Assembly: GCA_937873455.1 (NCBI GenBank)
Contig: CALMYG010000160.1
Location: 62,001-126,000, forward strand
Source: an uncultured Verrucomicrobiota bacterium
GTDB lineage: Bacteria > Verrucomicrobiota > Kiritimatiellia > CAIVKH01
DNA length: 64,000 bases
Direction: 5' to 3'
Below the pieces are notes generated by a model, which saw only the letters and a list, made by a program, of their open reading frames with translations, did no database searches and was not told where the DNA came from. Of this stretch, positions 1 to 8,627 are shown in pieces. The translations under genes were made by a program, and so were the position numbers. Every line of letters begins with the position of its first letter. Within the stretch, counting starts at the first letter, position 1.

Positions 1-462
1 CCCGGTGTCCATGCCTTCATCAACCAGATGCACGGTGCATCCGGATACCTTCACCCCATGGCGCAGGGCTTGCTCCCAGGCCCGCAACCCCGGGAAGGCG
101 GGAAGTAACGAGGGATGAATGTTGATGACGCGTCCGGGAAATGCGGCGAGCAGACCTGGTTTTACCATGCGCATGAAGCCGGCGAGGCAGACCACATCGA
201 CGCGGTGCTCGCGCAGCATATGAATGACCCGCTCTTCGGCCGGGCCATCCATTTTGGTTTTGAAGGGGGCCATGTCGACGGCGCAAGCGGAGTGGCCCCA
301 GGAGGCCGCCCGTTCCAGGATGAAGGCGTCGGGGACATCGGAAATGACCCACCCGATTCGCGCGGCAAGTGAACCGCCGGCAATCGCTTCGGCCAGGGCC
401 TGGTAATTGCTTCCGCCGCCGGAACCGAGAATCCCCAAGGTAATGACTGGTGGTGCGTTCAT
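1..462 (-). CDS. purN: Phosphoribosylglycinamide formyltransferase, C-terminus cut by window edge
   Basis: Third step of purine synthesis: transfers a formyl group from 10-formyl-THF to GAR in the cytoplasm. The readable 154 codons begin at ATG 462 and run off the left edge without a stop. The N-terminus has the phosphate-binding GSGGGSNYQAL stretch, and the family signature NIHPSLLPAFPG (Asn and His of the active site) lies around residues 110-121. The text ends at VDEGMDTG, matching the usual point about 40 residues before the end of PurN. The start follows a weak ribosome site. It is divergent from the tRNA gene. Family assignment is firm; completeness cannot be judged. Confidence 0.93.
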   Translation of the reverse strand, partial: MNAPPVITLGILGSGGGSNYQALAEAIAGGSLAARIGWVISDVPDAFILERAASWGHSACAVDMAPFKTKMDGPAEERVIHMLREHRVDVVCLAGFMRMVKPGLLAAFPGRVINIHPSLLPAFPGLRAWEQALRHGVKVSGCTVHLVDEGMDTG

Positions 463-511
463 CGCTTGACCTTGGAGTAAAACCGATTACTCTACCTCCG
501 CCAACTCAAAA

Positions 512-588
512 AGGCGGTTAGCTCAGTTGGTTAGAGCGTCACGTTTACACCGTGAATGTCGGGGGTTCGAGTCCCTCACCGCCTACCA
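512..588 (+). tRNA. tRNA-Val (anticodon UAC)
   Basis: A full cloverleaf can be folded by hand. The acceptor AGGCGGT pairs with ACCGCCT, the D stem is GCTC/GAGC, the anticodon stem TCACG/CGTGA encloses loop TTTACAC (anticodon TAC), the variable loop is ATGTC, and the T arm carries GGTTCGAGTCC. The 3' CCA is encoded at 586-588. TAC reads GUA and other valine codons by wobble. It stands alone between purN and the dGTPase gene. Confidence 0.95.
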
Positions 589-593
589 GTACG

Positions 594-1757
594 TTAATCA
601 ACCCGCAGGCCGAACTTCTGAAATTCTTCCAGGGCGTAGCGGTCGGTCATTCCGGAAACATAATCGCAGGCGGTTCGCCAGATGCCGTCCCGGGCCAAGC
701 GGGCTTGGGCTTTTCGGCCCATGACCCCGGGGTGGCCTACGTAATAAAGGAATAGTTTGCGCATCATGGCCACCGCCTCTTCGTTGGCGCGGTGTACCGA
801 AGGGTGCCAATAGACGTGTTCAAATAAAAACTTCCGGAGGGGAACAAGCTGGTTCCACAATGCGGGGGTGTAGGCGACCATCCGGGACGGGGCGTTCATG
901 ACCTCCCCGGGACTTTTGGGCCGACAGGCGGAAAGATTTTCTTCACTGTAGCGCAAGACATCCCGTACTTGGAGGTCGAGCAGGCAACGCACGGTCATGC
1001 CGAGGCGGTGACGTTCGCCGAGGCCGGGGTATTCCCGGGCCGCTTGTTCTCCAGCCATCCGCCAGATTTCCAGGCTTTCCAATTGCTCCGGCGTGAGCAG
1101 GCCGGCGTCGAGCCCGTCGTCAATGTCGTGGGCGTAGTAGGTCATGTCGTCGGCGACATCGGCGATTTGCGCTTCGAGAAATTGGAAGGGTCCGATTGGG
1201 TGATCATCGAGTCGTGCGCCCGGAACCTTTGACAGGTGTTTGCACAGCCCGGCCCGAACTTCCCAGGTGAGGTTGAGGCCGTCGAAGCCGGGATAACGCG
1301 GCTCCAGGATCTCCACCCAGCGGAGGCTCTGTGCGTTGTGATCAAAGCCGCCTTCGTCTTTCATCAGCTCATCGAGGGCCCGTTCGCCCATGTGGCCAAA
1401 GGGGCTATGGCCGATGTCATGGGCGAGGGCGATGGTTTCCGCGAGGTCTTCGTTGGCCCCGAGGGCGCGGGCGAGGGTGCGGCTGACCGCCGCGACTTCG
1501 ATGGTGTGGGTGAGCCGGGTACGGTAATGATCGGCGGTTCCGTTTACGAATACCTGGGTCTTGTATTCGAGGCGCCGGAAGCAGCGGCTATGCACGATGC
1601 GGTCGCGGTCGCGTTGAAATTCGGTCCGGATATCGTGGCGCGGTTCCGGATGAAGACGCCCGCGCGAGGCGCCGCCGGCCATCGCATACGGCGCGAGGTT
1701 CCGGCTTTCCCATTCCTCCTGTTGATCGCGGGTGCGCAGCATGTTCGGCTCAGGCAT
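594..1757 (-). CDS. Deoxyguanosinetriphosphate triphosphohydrolase-like HD protein
   Basis: Predicted cytoplasmic dNTP triphosphohydrolase (dNTP to deoxynucleoside plus triphosphate). The HD-domain metal ligands are visible: His in RLTHTIEVAA, the HD pair in ALAHDIGHSPFGH, and a later Asp in ADVADDMTYYAHD. About 387 residues, normal for the short bacterial dGTPase-like branch. The chosen ATG at 1757 overlaps the stop of the thioesterase gene (ATGCCTGA), implying coupling; an in-frame ATG at 1742 is the alternative. A longer open frame to 1889 exists, but its extra N-terminus lies inside the neighbouring gene and looks unlike the family. Last gene of the mrp-thioesterase-dgt run, ending just before the tRNA. 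Confidence 0.9.
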   Translation of the reverse strand: MPEPNMLRTRDQQEEWESRNLAPYAMAGGASRGRLHPEPRHDIRTEFQRDRDRIVHSRCFRRLEYKTQVFVNGTADHYRTRLTHTIEVAAVSRTLARALGANEDLAETIALAHDIGHSPFGHMGERALDELMKDEGGFDHNAQSLRWVEILEPRYPGFDGLNLTWEVRAGLCKHLSKVPGARLDDHPIGPFQFLEAQIADVADDMTYYAHDIDDGLDAGLLTPEQLESLEIWRMAGEQAAREYPGLGERHRLGMTVRCLLDLQVRDVLRYSEENLSACRPKSPGEVMNAPSRMVAYTPALWNQLVPLRKFLFEHVYWHPSVHRANEEAVAMMRKLFLYYVGHPGVMGRKAQARLARDGIWRTACDYVSGMTDRYALEEFQKFGLRVD

Positions 1758-2163
1758 CCGGGGTAATGCGCTCGAAGGCCTGACGCAAGGGAAGCGGAAG
1801 CGGCATTGCGCACCCATCGGCGCCGGATACCGCGACATGGGTGATCCCGACCGACACCGCAGTGGCGCCGTCCGCCCGGATGATGTCATGCCGGAAGGTT
1901 ACCGACTTTTCGCCGATTACGTCGGGGCGGGAGCGCACGGTGATCGCATCGCCGACGTTCAGGGGGAGGGGGAAATCCAGGTCGGCGTGCACGACCGGCA
2001 ACCCGTAGGCGCCATCGCGGATCATGGCGCCGATGGGAAACCCGAGGTCGGCCATGATCTTCTCAAAGGCCTCGTGGGCAATGCGCCCGGCCGAGGCGAA
2101 ATACAACCGTCCGGCGGCATCGGTATCGGCCAGGTGGATGACGGTGGCGTAAGGGGTGATCAT
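1750..2163 (-). CDS. Acyl-CoA thioesterase, hot-dog fold (YbgC/4HBT type)
   Basis: A 137-residue single-domain protein of the hot-dog thioesterase superfamily, expected to hydrolyse acyl-CoA or a related thioester in the cytoplasm. The N-terminus reads VIHLADTDAAGRLYF, the 4HBT pattern in which the Asp of DTDAAG is the catalytic residue and the following aromatic residue packs on the substrate. The start at 2163 has a strong GGAGG ribosome site seven bases upstream and overlaps the Mrp stop by the four bases ATGA. The natural substrate cannot be told from sequence. Some relatives act on 1,4-dihydroxy-2-naphthoyl-CoA, others on fatty acyl-CoA. Confidence 0.85.
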   Translation of the reverse strand: MITPYATVIHLADTDAAGRLYFASAGRIAHEAFEKIMADLGFPIGAMIRDGAYGLPVVHADLDFPLPLNVGDAITVRSRPDVIGEKSVTFRHDIIRADGATAVSVGITHVAVSGADGCAMPLPLPLRQAFERITPDA

Positions 2164-3527
2164 ACAGTTACCTCCGGTAATTGGAGCCCGGCGAGTTCGA
2201 GCAGCATGTCGTACGGATAAATGGACGAGGCGTGGCCGTCGCTCCATTGAATGGCCATGGCATAGTTGCCCATCGGCTGCATCCGCACCGGATAGACGTG
2301 ATCCGGCACCTCTTCCGGCTTGAGCAACGGCTTGCCGGAGAATTCCTCCACACAGTTCGCGCATCGGCATTTACGGCGCAAGGCGGCGGGATGGATCAGG
2401 CCCTGATGGCGGTCATCCAGGGTGACGCGAATGCCTTCGCCGGGAACGAAGGCGACCCGCGGACGAAGGGCGAGGCCGCGCTCCAAGCGATCAACTTCCT
2501 CATGCACCGCCGAGGCCAACGCGCTGAAAAGACGCGTTGTTTCCGATTTGGGCTGCATGAGGACGTACGGGATGCCGCCGTCGCCGCATTGGGAAAGATC
2601 CGGCTGGATCGGCAGTTCAAAGGTCCGGGCGATACCGTATTGATCGACAATCCGCTGCCGCGCACCCTGGCCGAACAGATGGTGCCGGGTGGAGCAGCCC
2701 GGGCATTCGAAGTAGCTCATGTTTTCGACCAACGCGATGGTCGGCACCTTGAGTTTGTCAAACATCTGAATGCCTTTGACCACGTCGACAAAACTCAATT
2801 GCTGCGGGGTGGTGACAATGACCGCGGCGGTGATGGGGATGAGTTGGGTGAGGGTTAGTTGGACATCGCCGGTTCCCGGAGGCAGATCGAGCACAAGGTA
2901 GTCCAGCGGTCCCCAGTTGGTGGTGGTGAGCAGTTGGTTGATGATTTGAGTGACCATGGGACCGCGCATGATGGCCGCCCCGCTGGCGGAAGGAATGAAC
3001 CCGAACGACATCAGTTTTACGCCGAGGTAGGCGAGGGGGATGATCATGTCGTTTTCCTGGTACAGTTGGGCGCCCTGAATCTGGACCATGGTGGGCAGGC
3101 TGGGGCCGTAGATATCGGCGTCGAACAAGCCGACTTTATGCCCGGCACCGGACAAGGCATAGGCCAGGTTAACCGCCACGGTCGATTTTCCGACGCCGCC
3201 TTTGCAGCTCGATACGGCAATGATCCGGCGGACCTGTCGGAGGCCGGGCGATTTCATGGCGAGAGGATTCTCCCGGACCGTGCGCGGCGGGGCCAGCATG
3301 ACCATGACATCGGTGACCCACGGGAGCGCGGTCAACGCCTCTTCCACCGCCGTTTTGAGTTTCTGGCGGACTTCTTCGGGTTGGGTCGCGGCATCGAGGG
3401 TAAAGGAGACCAAGCCGCCGTCATCCACGGAGAGGTTTTGGACCATACCGAGGGTGACAATGTCCTGTTGCTGGTGCGGCTCGGTAATCCGGGCCAGTTG
3501 CTGCAATACGTCGTCGGTTCGCGTCAT
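2160..3527 (-). CDS. Mrp/NBP35-type Fe-S carrier ATPase with C-terminal DUF971 (HCF101-like)
   Basis: P-loop ATPase that in characterised relatives binds and transfers a 4Fe-4S cluster to client proteins. Three parts can be seen in 455 residues. Residues about 1-90 are a MIP18/DUF59 domain. Residues about 100-345 are the MinD/Mrp ATPase with deviant Walker A SCKGGVGKST and the cluster-binding CPGC. Residues about 355-450 are a DUF971 domain with the pair CRCANC. This order matches the plant plastid protein HCF101 more than plain bacterial Mrp, which lacks DUF971. AAGGAA lies upstream of the ATG, and a promoter-like pair is found at 3555-3582. First gene of the minus-strand run with the thioesterase and dGTPase. 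Confidence 0.92.
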   Translation of the reverse strand: MTRTDDVLQQLARITEPHQQQDIVTLGMVQNLSVDDGGLVSFTLDAATQPEEVRQKLKTAVEEALTALPWVTDVMVMLAPPRTVRENPLAMKSPGLRQVRRIIAVSSCKGGVGKSTVAVNLAYALSGAGHKVGLFDADIYGPSLPTMVQIQGAQLYQENDMIIPLAYLGVKLMSFGFIPSASGAAIMRGPMVTQIINQLLTTTNWGPLDYLVLDLPPGTGDVQLTLTQLIPITAAVIVTTPQQLSFVDVVKGIQMFDKLKVPTIALVENMSYFECPGCSTRHHLFGQGARQRIVDQYGIARTFELPIQPDLSQCGDGGIPYVLMQPKSETTRLFSALASAVHEEVDRLERGLALRPRVAFVPGEGIRVTLDDRHQGLIHPAALRRKCRCANCVEEFSGKPLLKPEEVPDHVYPVRMQPMGNYAMAIQWSDGHASSIYPYDMLLELAGLQLPEVTV

Positions 3528-3554
3528 GAAAATTCCTTGTTCTTAGACCCGGAA

Positions 3555-3582
3555 AGCATAAAGCTTTTGGCTGGTCTTTCAA
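3555..3582 (-). promoter_or_regulatory. Putative sigma70 promoter of the mrp operon
   Basis: Read on the minus strand: -35 TTGAAA, a 16-base spacer, then -10 TATGCT, about 28 bases upstream of the Mrp start codon. It agrees with consensus at most key positions, but no experimental support exists. Confidence 0.45.
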
Positions 3583-3607
3583 GCTAACGCATCACGAGGT
3601 GACGAAT

Positions 3608-4030
3608 ATGGTCGAAATAAATGGAAGGTATGAGAGCGGGCTTCGCTGCCGGCTTACCCACGGTCCGTCTGGAACAACGATTGAAACCGACGCTCCCGCC
3701 GACAACTTCGGCAAGGCGGAGCGCTTTTCCCCCACCGATCTGATTGCCGCCGCGCTGGTTTCCTGCATGACGACCACGCTGGCGATCAAAACCCGGGATC
3801 GCGGGTGGGATTTTGACGGGAAGATGCGCATGCGGGTGCACAAGCAGATGAGCGCCGATGCGCCGCGCCGGATTGTCGCGCTGCCGGTAGAGGTGTGGGT
3901 GGATCTGGATCTCGATGCCGCCGCGCGTGCGGAGTGCGAGGCGATACTCGCCGGTTGCCCGGTGTACAAGAGCATCGCTCCGGAAATCGCCACGCCGCTG
4001 ACGGTGCATTGGGCGGCGACCGGAAAATAA
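3608..4030 (+). CDS. OsmC/Ohr family peroxidase-like protein
   Basis: A 140-residue OsmC-fold protein. Characterised members reduce organic hydroperoxides with two cysteines. Both expected cysteines are present, one in the helix segment ALVSCMTTTLA and one in AGCPVYKSI. The start ATG at 3608 is preceded by GAGGTGA five bases upstream, so the longer GTG start at 3599 is less likely. Divergent from mrp and convergent with the porin, so probably a single-gene unit. It resembles the YhfA-like branch (general OsmC) more than Ohr. The physiological substrate is unknown. Confidence 0.88.
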   Translation: MVEINGRYESGLRCRLTHGPSGTTIETDAPADNFGKAERFSPTDLIAAALVSCMTTTLAIKTRDRGWDFDGKMRMRVHKQMSADAPRRIVALPVEVWVDLDLDAAARAECEAILAGCPVYKSIAPEIATPLTVHWAATGK

Positions 4031-4058
4031 AAACGGGGCGCATGGTGTATGCGCCCCG
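4024..4058 (-). terminator. Rho-independent terminator of the porin gene
   Basis: A perfect 10-base-pair stem, CGGGGCGCAT and ATGCGCCCCG with a five-base loop, sits at 4034-4058. On the minus strand it is followed directly by TTTTTATTTT. It lies 26 bases past the porin stop and overlaps the stop codon of the convergent OsmC gene, for which the hairpin alone could also act. Confidence 0.85.
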
Positions 4059-4084
4059 CGGCTGCGGATTACCAAATTGCCGGA

Positions 4085-5374
4085 TTAGAAGTCGAATTGG
4101 AACCGCATCTGGTAAACATCGACATCGCCGATGTCTTTGACGTCGGCCATCACGTAGTTGAACATGACGCGGCTGTTCGGGTTCAGGTACCAGTTCAAAC
4201 CGAAGGTGACGGCTTCCATTTCCCCGCCCTCGACGTTTTTATCCATCAGGTCCACGGAATTGTAACGGGCGGCCAGCTCCCAAGCCCCTTTGCCCCATGA
4301 TTTGCCGGTAACATTTTGATTCGGGCGAATACCGAGGAAGGTGCCGTTTTTGCGGTTATACGGTTTGTGTTCTCCGGTGAGCCGGTAGGCGGCCATCACA
4401 TAATAGGCCGTGAATTCGGGTTGGGGTTGACCGACGCCGTCCTCGTCCTTGTGGCCGCTTAATCCGGCCATGCCCCATTCGCTTTGCAGGGTCAGCGGAC
4501 CGAGGTTCAACATCGCTTCAAGGGAGGCGAGGGTAACGGAATCGGCGGTGAGGTTTTTGGTGTCGGTGACATACGGGGCAACAAACGAGTCGGGGCGGGC
4601 GCGGGCGCGAAATCCTTCCTCGTTCAGGTTGCGGTAACTCATGTTGTAGCCGACATGCAGGTAGTTACGGTCTTCGTTCGCCAGATAGGGAAGTCCGGTG
4701 AGGCGGGCGGTGACCGCGAACTCTTCGTTGCTGACCGAATCGCCGAAGTTGCCGGTATCCTTGAATACACCAGCGGCCCAGGTCATGCGTTCTTCCAACT
4801 GGTGATTAAACACCATCAAGCCGCTGTTGCGAACGGGACTGAAAATAGTCGGTCCTCCGCGTTCCATGAGGGTCAGGTGGTTGTTGCTGCTGAATTCCTC
4901 AAGCCCAAACGGTTCGAGCAGATGCCCGGCGCGGACATTGCCGATGACCGGAATGTTTTTCACGCCCATATACAAGGTGCGGAACTGGGTTCCGCCCGCG
5001 AAATCGTATTCGGTGAGGAACTCGAAGTTGTCATACAGCGTGCCGCTTAAAAACAAGCGGGCGCGGCGGAATTTAATTCCGTCGTCGAACGGCCCCTTGG
5101 CTTCGTCCAACGCCTCGTCCGCGGAGAAAAAAGCGGTGTCCATCTGCATCCGACCTCCGACCCGGAGACGGAACGCCTTGTCCGGTTGTTCGAAGATAAA
5201 GCCATTACGCCAGGCCCCGCGCAGTGATTGCGCATCGTTTTGCTCCAGGCTGGCCACCTTGGCTTCGAGGTCGGCGAGGCGTTGCTGGAGTGCTTCGTCG
5301 CCATGACTGTTGAGGGAAAAAGCCAAACCGATGCCGGTAAGGCCGAGAAGGGTGCGGGTTATTGAACTATTCAT
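4085..5374 (-). CDS. Outer membrane porin, phosphate-selective OprO/OprP family
   Basis: About 429 residues. The N-terminus is a signal peptide (SSITRTLLGLTGIGLAFSL), followed by a short coiled coil (residues about 28-50: LQQRLADLEAKVASLEQ, probably the trimer stalk). A long stretch of alternating amphipathic strands ends in RFQFDF, with the terminal Phe needed for BAM recognition. Family-like text includes FEFLTEYDFAGG and LEPFGLEEFSS. The start at 5374 is favoured over the in-frame ATG at 5380 because AAGGA sits six bases before it. Predicted role is passive uptake of anions or polyphosphate, but selectivity cannot be proven from sequence. It ends in a strong terminator. Confidence 0.85.
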   Translation of the reverse strand: MNSSITRTLLGLTGIGLAFSLNSHGDEALQQRLADLEAKVASLEQNDAQSLRGAWRNGFIFEQPDKAFRLRVGGRMQMDTAFFSADEALDEAKGPFDDGIKFRRARLFLSGTLYDNFEFLTEYDFAGGTQFRTLYMGVKNIPVIGNVRAGHLLEPFGLEEFSSNNHLTLMERGGPTIFSPVRNSGLMVFNHQLEERMTWAAGVFKDTGNFGDSVSNEEFAVTARLTGLPYLANEDRNYLHVGYNMSYRNLNEEGFRARARPDSFVAPYVTDTKNLTADSVTLASLEAMLNLGPLTLQSEWGMAGLSGHKDEDGVGQPQPEFTAYYVMAAYRLTGEHKPYNRKNGTFLGIRPNQNVTGKSWGKGAWELAARYNSVDLMDKNVEGGEMEAVTFGLNWYLNPNSRVMFNYVMADVKDIGDVDVYQMRFQFDF

Positions 5375-5484
5375 GATCATTCCTTGTCATTGAGTTGCGT
5401 AGTTTCATAAAACGGCGAACACTCTGCCTTGTCGGTTGTCATCAGACAATCGGGGAATCCATGAGATCGGTTACGGGGCAACCA

Positions 5485-8394
5485 TCAGAGGACCGGGGTA
5501 ATTCGCGCATCCGCGAGGGCGGCGAGATTTTCCCGTGAACCCATGACCACCACATGGCCGTGTTCGTGGAGGGGTTGCAGCAACGCGCCGTACGCATGAA
5601 AATGCGGCAGTCCGGTGCGTAACACTTCATCCCGGATGCGTTGGCGGTTTGCGTCGCTATCCCCGACAAGATGTCGTCCGAGTGAAAGATAGCCCTTGGC
5701 ATCGGGAAGCAGGTAGGCGTCCAGGTCGCCGATGGCTCCGATGACCGCACGGGTGACTTCCTCATCGTCCAAATGAATGGCGGCGAGGTATTCGGCGGTG
5801 CGATCGTACACCTGGAGCGTTTTGATTAGATTCGGGTCCCGGTAAGAGCTGAAGACGCATTGTCCGGACCGGCTGTCGACCATGCTAAAGCCACCGTAAG
5901 CGCCGCCTTGTACACGGACCTGATCCCAGAGCCAGGCGGAACGCACATACCGGTTGACCACCAAGGCATGGCCGTCCACGCGCCGGTCGCCTTGATGCAG
6001 GTTGATACTTTTACCGACATAGTTGACTTGCGCGGGGATGATCAGGCCTTCCGCCGGTTCGTGCGGGGAGGGGATGAAGGCGCGAACGGCCCGATCGGCG
6101 GAGGCCGCCCCCGGCCAGGTGTTGAGAAACGCGGCAAGCGCCGGCTCGGTTGCGCTTCGTGTGGCGCGCTCGGCGGTTATGTTGATGAGCAGGTTGGACC
6201 GGGCGGTCAGCAAGCGGTGAAGGTCGCGCAACCGGTTACGGACGGCCTCCCAGTCACGGTCAATTTCCGTCAGAAGGGCGCGCAGGCTGAACAAGTAGGA
6301 TACTCCCGTGATGTGTTCGTGAACCCAATCCGCCTCCAGAAAGCGGGCGCGCAGGCGCTGAGCCACGAAGCGATGACCGGCGGGAATCATGTTGGATTCG
6401 ATTTCCGCTTTTTCCTCGGCCACGATTTGTCGGATGCGATCCCGGCGGTCGAGGCGGGCGCCGCCGATGACTTCGGTGAGAATGCGCAGCAAGTCCGGCA
6501 GGCGTTCGTCGACTGCTTTGCCCCGCAAGAAGAGCCAGTTGACCCCGCCGGGGCCATCGGCGCGCGCCGAGGTGAAATAGTCCGGCTCGATACCTCCGGT
6601 GAGCCGCCCGATCCGTTGGGACAACGCAACAAAATCTTCCCGATCCGTTCCGGTCTCCAGCAAGGCGCGAGCCCACACCGGCACAAGGCCAAGCCATGCG
6701 TCGGGCACGACTTCCAGGTTCAACCCCAGGTCAAGGTAAGTGATGCCTTGGGTGAAAAGATCATGAAACAGCACCGGCGTGCCGCTGACGGATGCGGCTT
6801 CAATCGGAATGGGTTGATGCCTGGGTTCCAGGTCCGCGCGGCTCAAGGAAGGTATGCACCGGAGGGCCTCGGGCGTATCGGGAGTGGCTTGGCGCGCTTT
6901 TAGCGCACGGGTGTGCGAGATCGCTTGTTGAAGTTGATCCCCGGTCCAGCGCGCCTTTACGTTGGCCAGTCGCGCGGCTTCCTCATCGTTCAGGCGGTTC
7001 TTTAACTCGGGATCCGGAACAAGCAGCAGTTGCGTCCGGTGGGGATTCTCGATCAGCCAAGCTTGAATCAGGTTTTCAAAATAACGCTCGCCCGCGGCCA
7101 GTCGCGCCCGGATGGCGGCTAGCGGGGCGCTATAGCGCAGCGGCGCCAGAGGGTCGCCGTCGTAGAGCCAGGTTTGCAGCGAGGCCACCATCAAGGAAAG
7201 CCCCCGGGGATACGAGCCGGTGTTTAATTCGCGGAAGTTAAATTCCTCGGTGTTGATCGCGGCTTCGATGGTTTTCGGGTCAATGCCGTTGGCGACAAGA
7301 TCGCGCAAGGTGGACTCGATCAGCGCGACGACACGATCTTCATCCCCGGCGCGGATGCCTTTCATCCCGGTGGAAAAGTAGAGTTCACGAATCTGCGTTT
7401 CCACACCGGCGCCGGCTAGATCCTCGCCCAGGCCGGATTCGATCAAGGCCTTCCGAAGCGGGGAAGCCGGCGAGTCGGTCAGAATGGTGTCGAGCAGGTA
7501 CAAGCCGAGCGTGCGCTCGGGGTCGTCGCCCTCCGGCAACCGCCAGTTCATGGTCAGGTGGAGCAACGGATCCTCCGATCCACCGCAGGGGTAGGGCAGG
7601 GTTACCCGGACCGGAAGCTTGGTGCTTGCCGGTTGAAGGGGAATGGAGGCGTCGATGATCTCGCGGTCGAACGCCCGGAAAGCCTCGTCGATCCGTCGCA
7701 ACCGCTCAACCGGGTCGTCATCGCCGTAAAAGTAAACGCGGGCGTTGGAGGGATGGTAGAATCTCCGGTGAAATGCCCGGAGTTGTTCCCAGGTTAAATC
7801 GGGAATGCAGCGGGGATCGCCGCCATAATCGAGACCGTAGGTGATATCAGGGTAGAGCACGCGTTGGCTGTGCTCGGCCAGTAAGCTGTCGGCCGATGCA
7901 TAGACGCCCTTCATTTCATTAAAGACAACGCCCTTATAGATCAACGGCGCATCCGGGTTTTCAATTTCATAGTGCCAGGCTTCCTGGTCAAAGGTGGCCG
8001 GTTCGAGCAGGGGATGAAGCGCGGCATCCACATAGATGTCGACCAGGTTGTAAAAGTCCTTCAGGTTTTGGCTGGCTACCGGGTAACACGTTTTGTCCGG
8101 ATAGGTAAAAGCATTGAGAAAGGTTTGCAGCGAACCTTTGAGCAGTTCAACAAACGGTTCCTTGACCGGGAACTTTTTGGAGCCGCACAGAACGGAATGC
8201 TCCAGGATGTGCGCGACGCCGGTTGAATCTCCAGGCGGGGTCCGGAAGGTGATGCCGAATACCTTGTTGGGATCATCGTTGATAATCGACAACAACTCCG
8301 CGCCGGTTTTTACATGGCGATACAACCGGGCCTGTAAACGATACTCCGCGACGAACTCATCGCGAATTAACTCAAAACCATGAAGTACGGGCAT
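5485..8394 (-). CDS. M16C metallopeptidase, presequence-protease (PreP/Cym1) type
   Basis: A 969-residue single-chain M16 protease. The inverted zinc motif HILEH is at residues 62-66, followed by the family text SVLCGSKKFPVKEPF. The remaining three domains, including the M16C-associated region, follow to full family length. PreP-type enzymes form a closed chamber and degrade unstructured peptides, such as cleaved signal or targeting peptides, in organelles and in some bacteria. Start ATG 8394 is preceded by AAAGG; the upstream in-frame TTG at 8400 is less likely. No signal peptide is seen, so it is probably cytoplasmic. Divergent from the TolQ-like operon. Confidence 0.92.
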   Translation of the reverse strand: MPVLHGFELIRDEFVAEYRLQARLYRHVKTGAELLSIINDDPNKVFGITFRTPPGDSTGVAHILEHSVLCGSKKFPVKEPFVELLKGSLQTFLNAFTYPDKTCYPVASQNLKDFYNLVDIYVDAALHPLLEPATFDQEAWHYEIENPDAPLIYKGVVFNEMKGVYASADSLLAEHSQRVLYPDITYGLDYGGDPRCIPDLTWEQLRAFHRRFYHPSNARVYFYGDDDPVERLRRIDEAFRAFDREIIDASIPLQPASTKLPVRVTLPYPCGGSEDPLLHLTMNWRLPEGDDPERTLGLYLLDTILTDSPASPLRKALIESGLGEDLAGAGVETQIRELYFSTGMKGIRAGDEDRVVALIESTLRDLVANGIDPKTIEAAINTEEFNFRELNTGSYPRGLSLMVASLQTWLYDGDPLAPLRYSAPLAAIRARLAAGERYFENLIQAWLIENPHRTQLLLVPDPELKNRLNDEEAARLANVKARWTGDQLQQAISHTRALKARQATPDTPEALRCIPSLSRADLEPRHQPIPIEAASVSGTPVLFHDLFTQGITYLDLGLNLEVVPDAWLGLVPVWARALLETGTDREDFVALSQRIGRLTGGIEPDYFTSARADGPGGVNWLFLRGKAVDERLPDLLRILTEVIGGARLDRRDRIRQIVAEEKAEIESNMIPAGHRFVAQRLRARFLEADWVHEHITGVSYLFSLRALLTEIDRDWEAVRNRLRDLHRLLTARSNLLINITAERATRSATEPALAAFLNTWPGAASADRAVRAFIPSPHEPAEGLIIPAQVNYVGKSINLHQGDRRVDGHALVVNRYVRSAWLWDQVRVQGGAYGGFSMVDSRSGQCVFSSYRDPNLIKTLQVYDRTAEYLAAIHLDDEEVTRAVIGAIGDLDAYLLPDAKGYLSLGRHLVGDSDANRQRIRDEVLRTGLPHFHAYGALLQPLHEHGHVVVMGSRENLAALADARITPVL

Positions 8395-8517
8395 GCTCAA
8401 CCTTTCGCGTAAAACGTTTTTGCGCTTTTATGTGCGGATTAAATCTAGCGGACGTTAGCGCAGGATGAGCGGTTTGTCGATAGCGTGAAAAACTCTCCGT
8501 GCATGCAACATAACACG

Positions 8518-8546
8518 TTGACGCAATGGCCCGTGACGGTTATCTA
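8518..8546 (+). promoter_or_regulatory. Putative sigma70 promoter of the TolQ-like three-gene module
   Basis: TTGACG (8518-8523), a 17-base spacer and TATCTA (8541-8546), 82 bases before the ATG at 8628. A TATAAA overlaps the -10. The region 8395-8627 is the only sizeable gap in this part and shows no other feature I can name. Confidence 0.5.
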
Positions 8547-8627
8547 TAAATGAAATCAGCTTTTCCATGATGGATATTAAACAGCAGCGCCGTCCTACGA
8601 GCGCAACGAAACCCGCAAGGAGTTCCT

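Noticed and set aside
594-1750. Large opposite-strand open frames over the dGTPase, Mrp and porin genes
   Set aside because: They are shadows caused by high GC at third positions; their translations have no motifs and poor ribosome sites.
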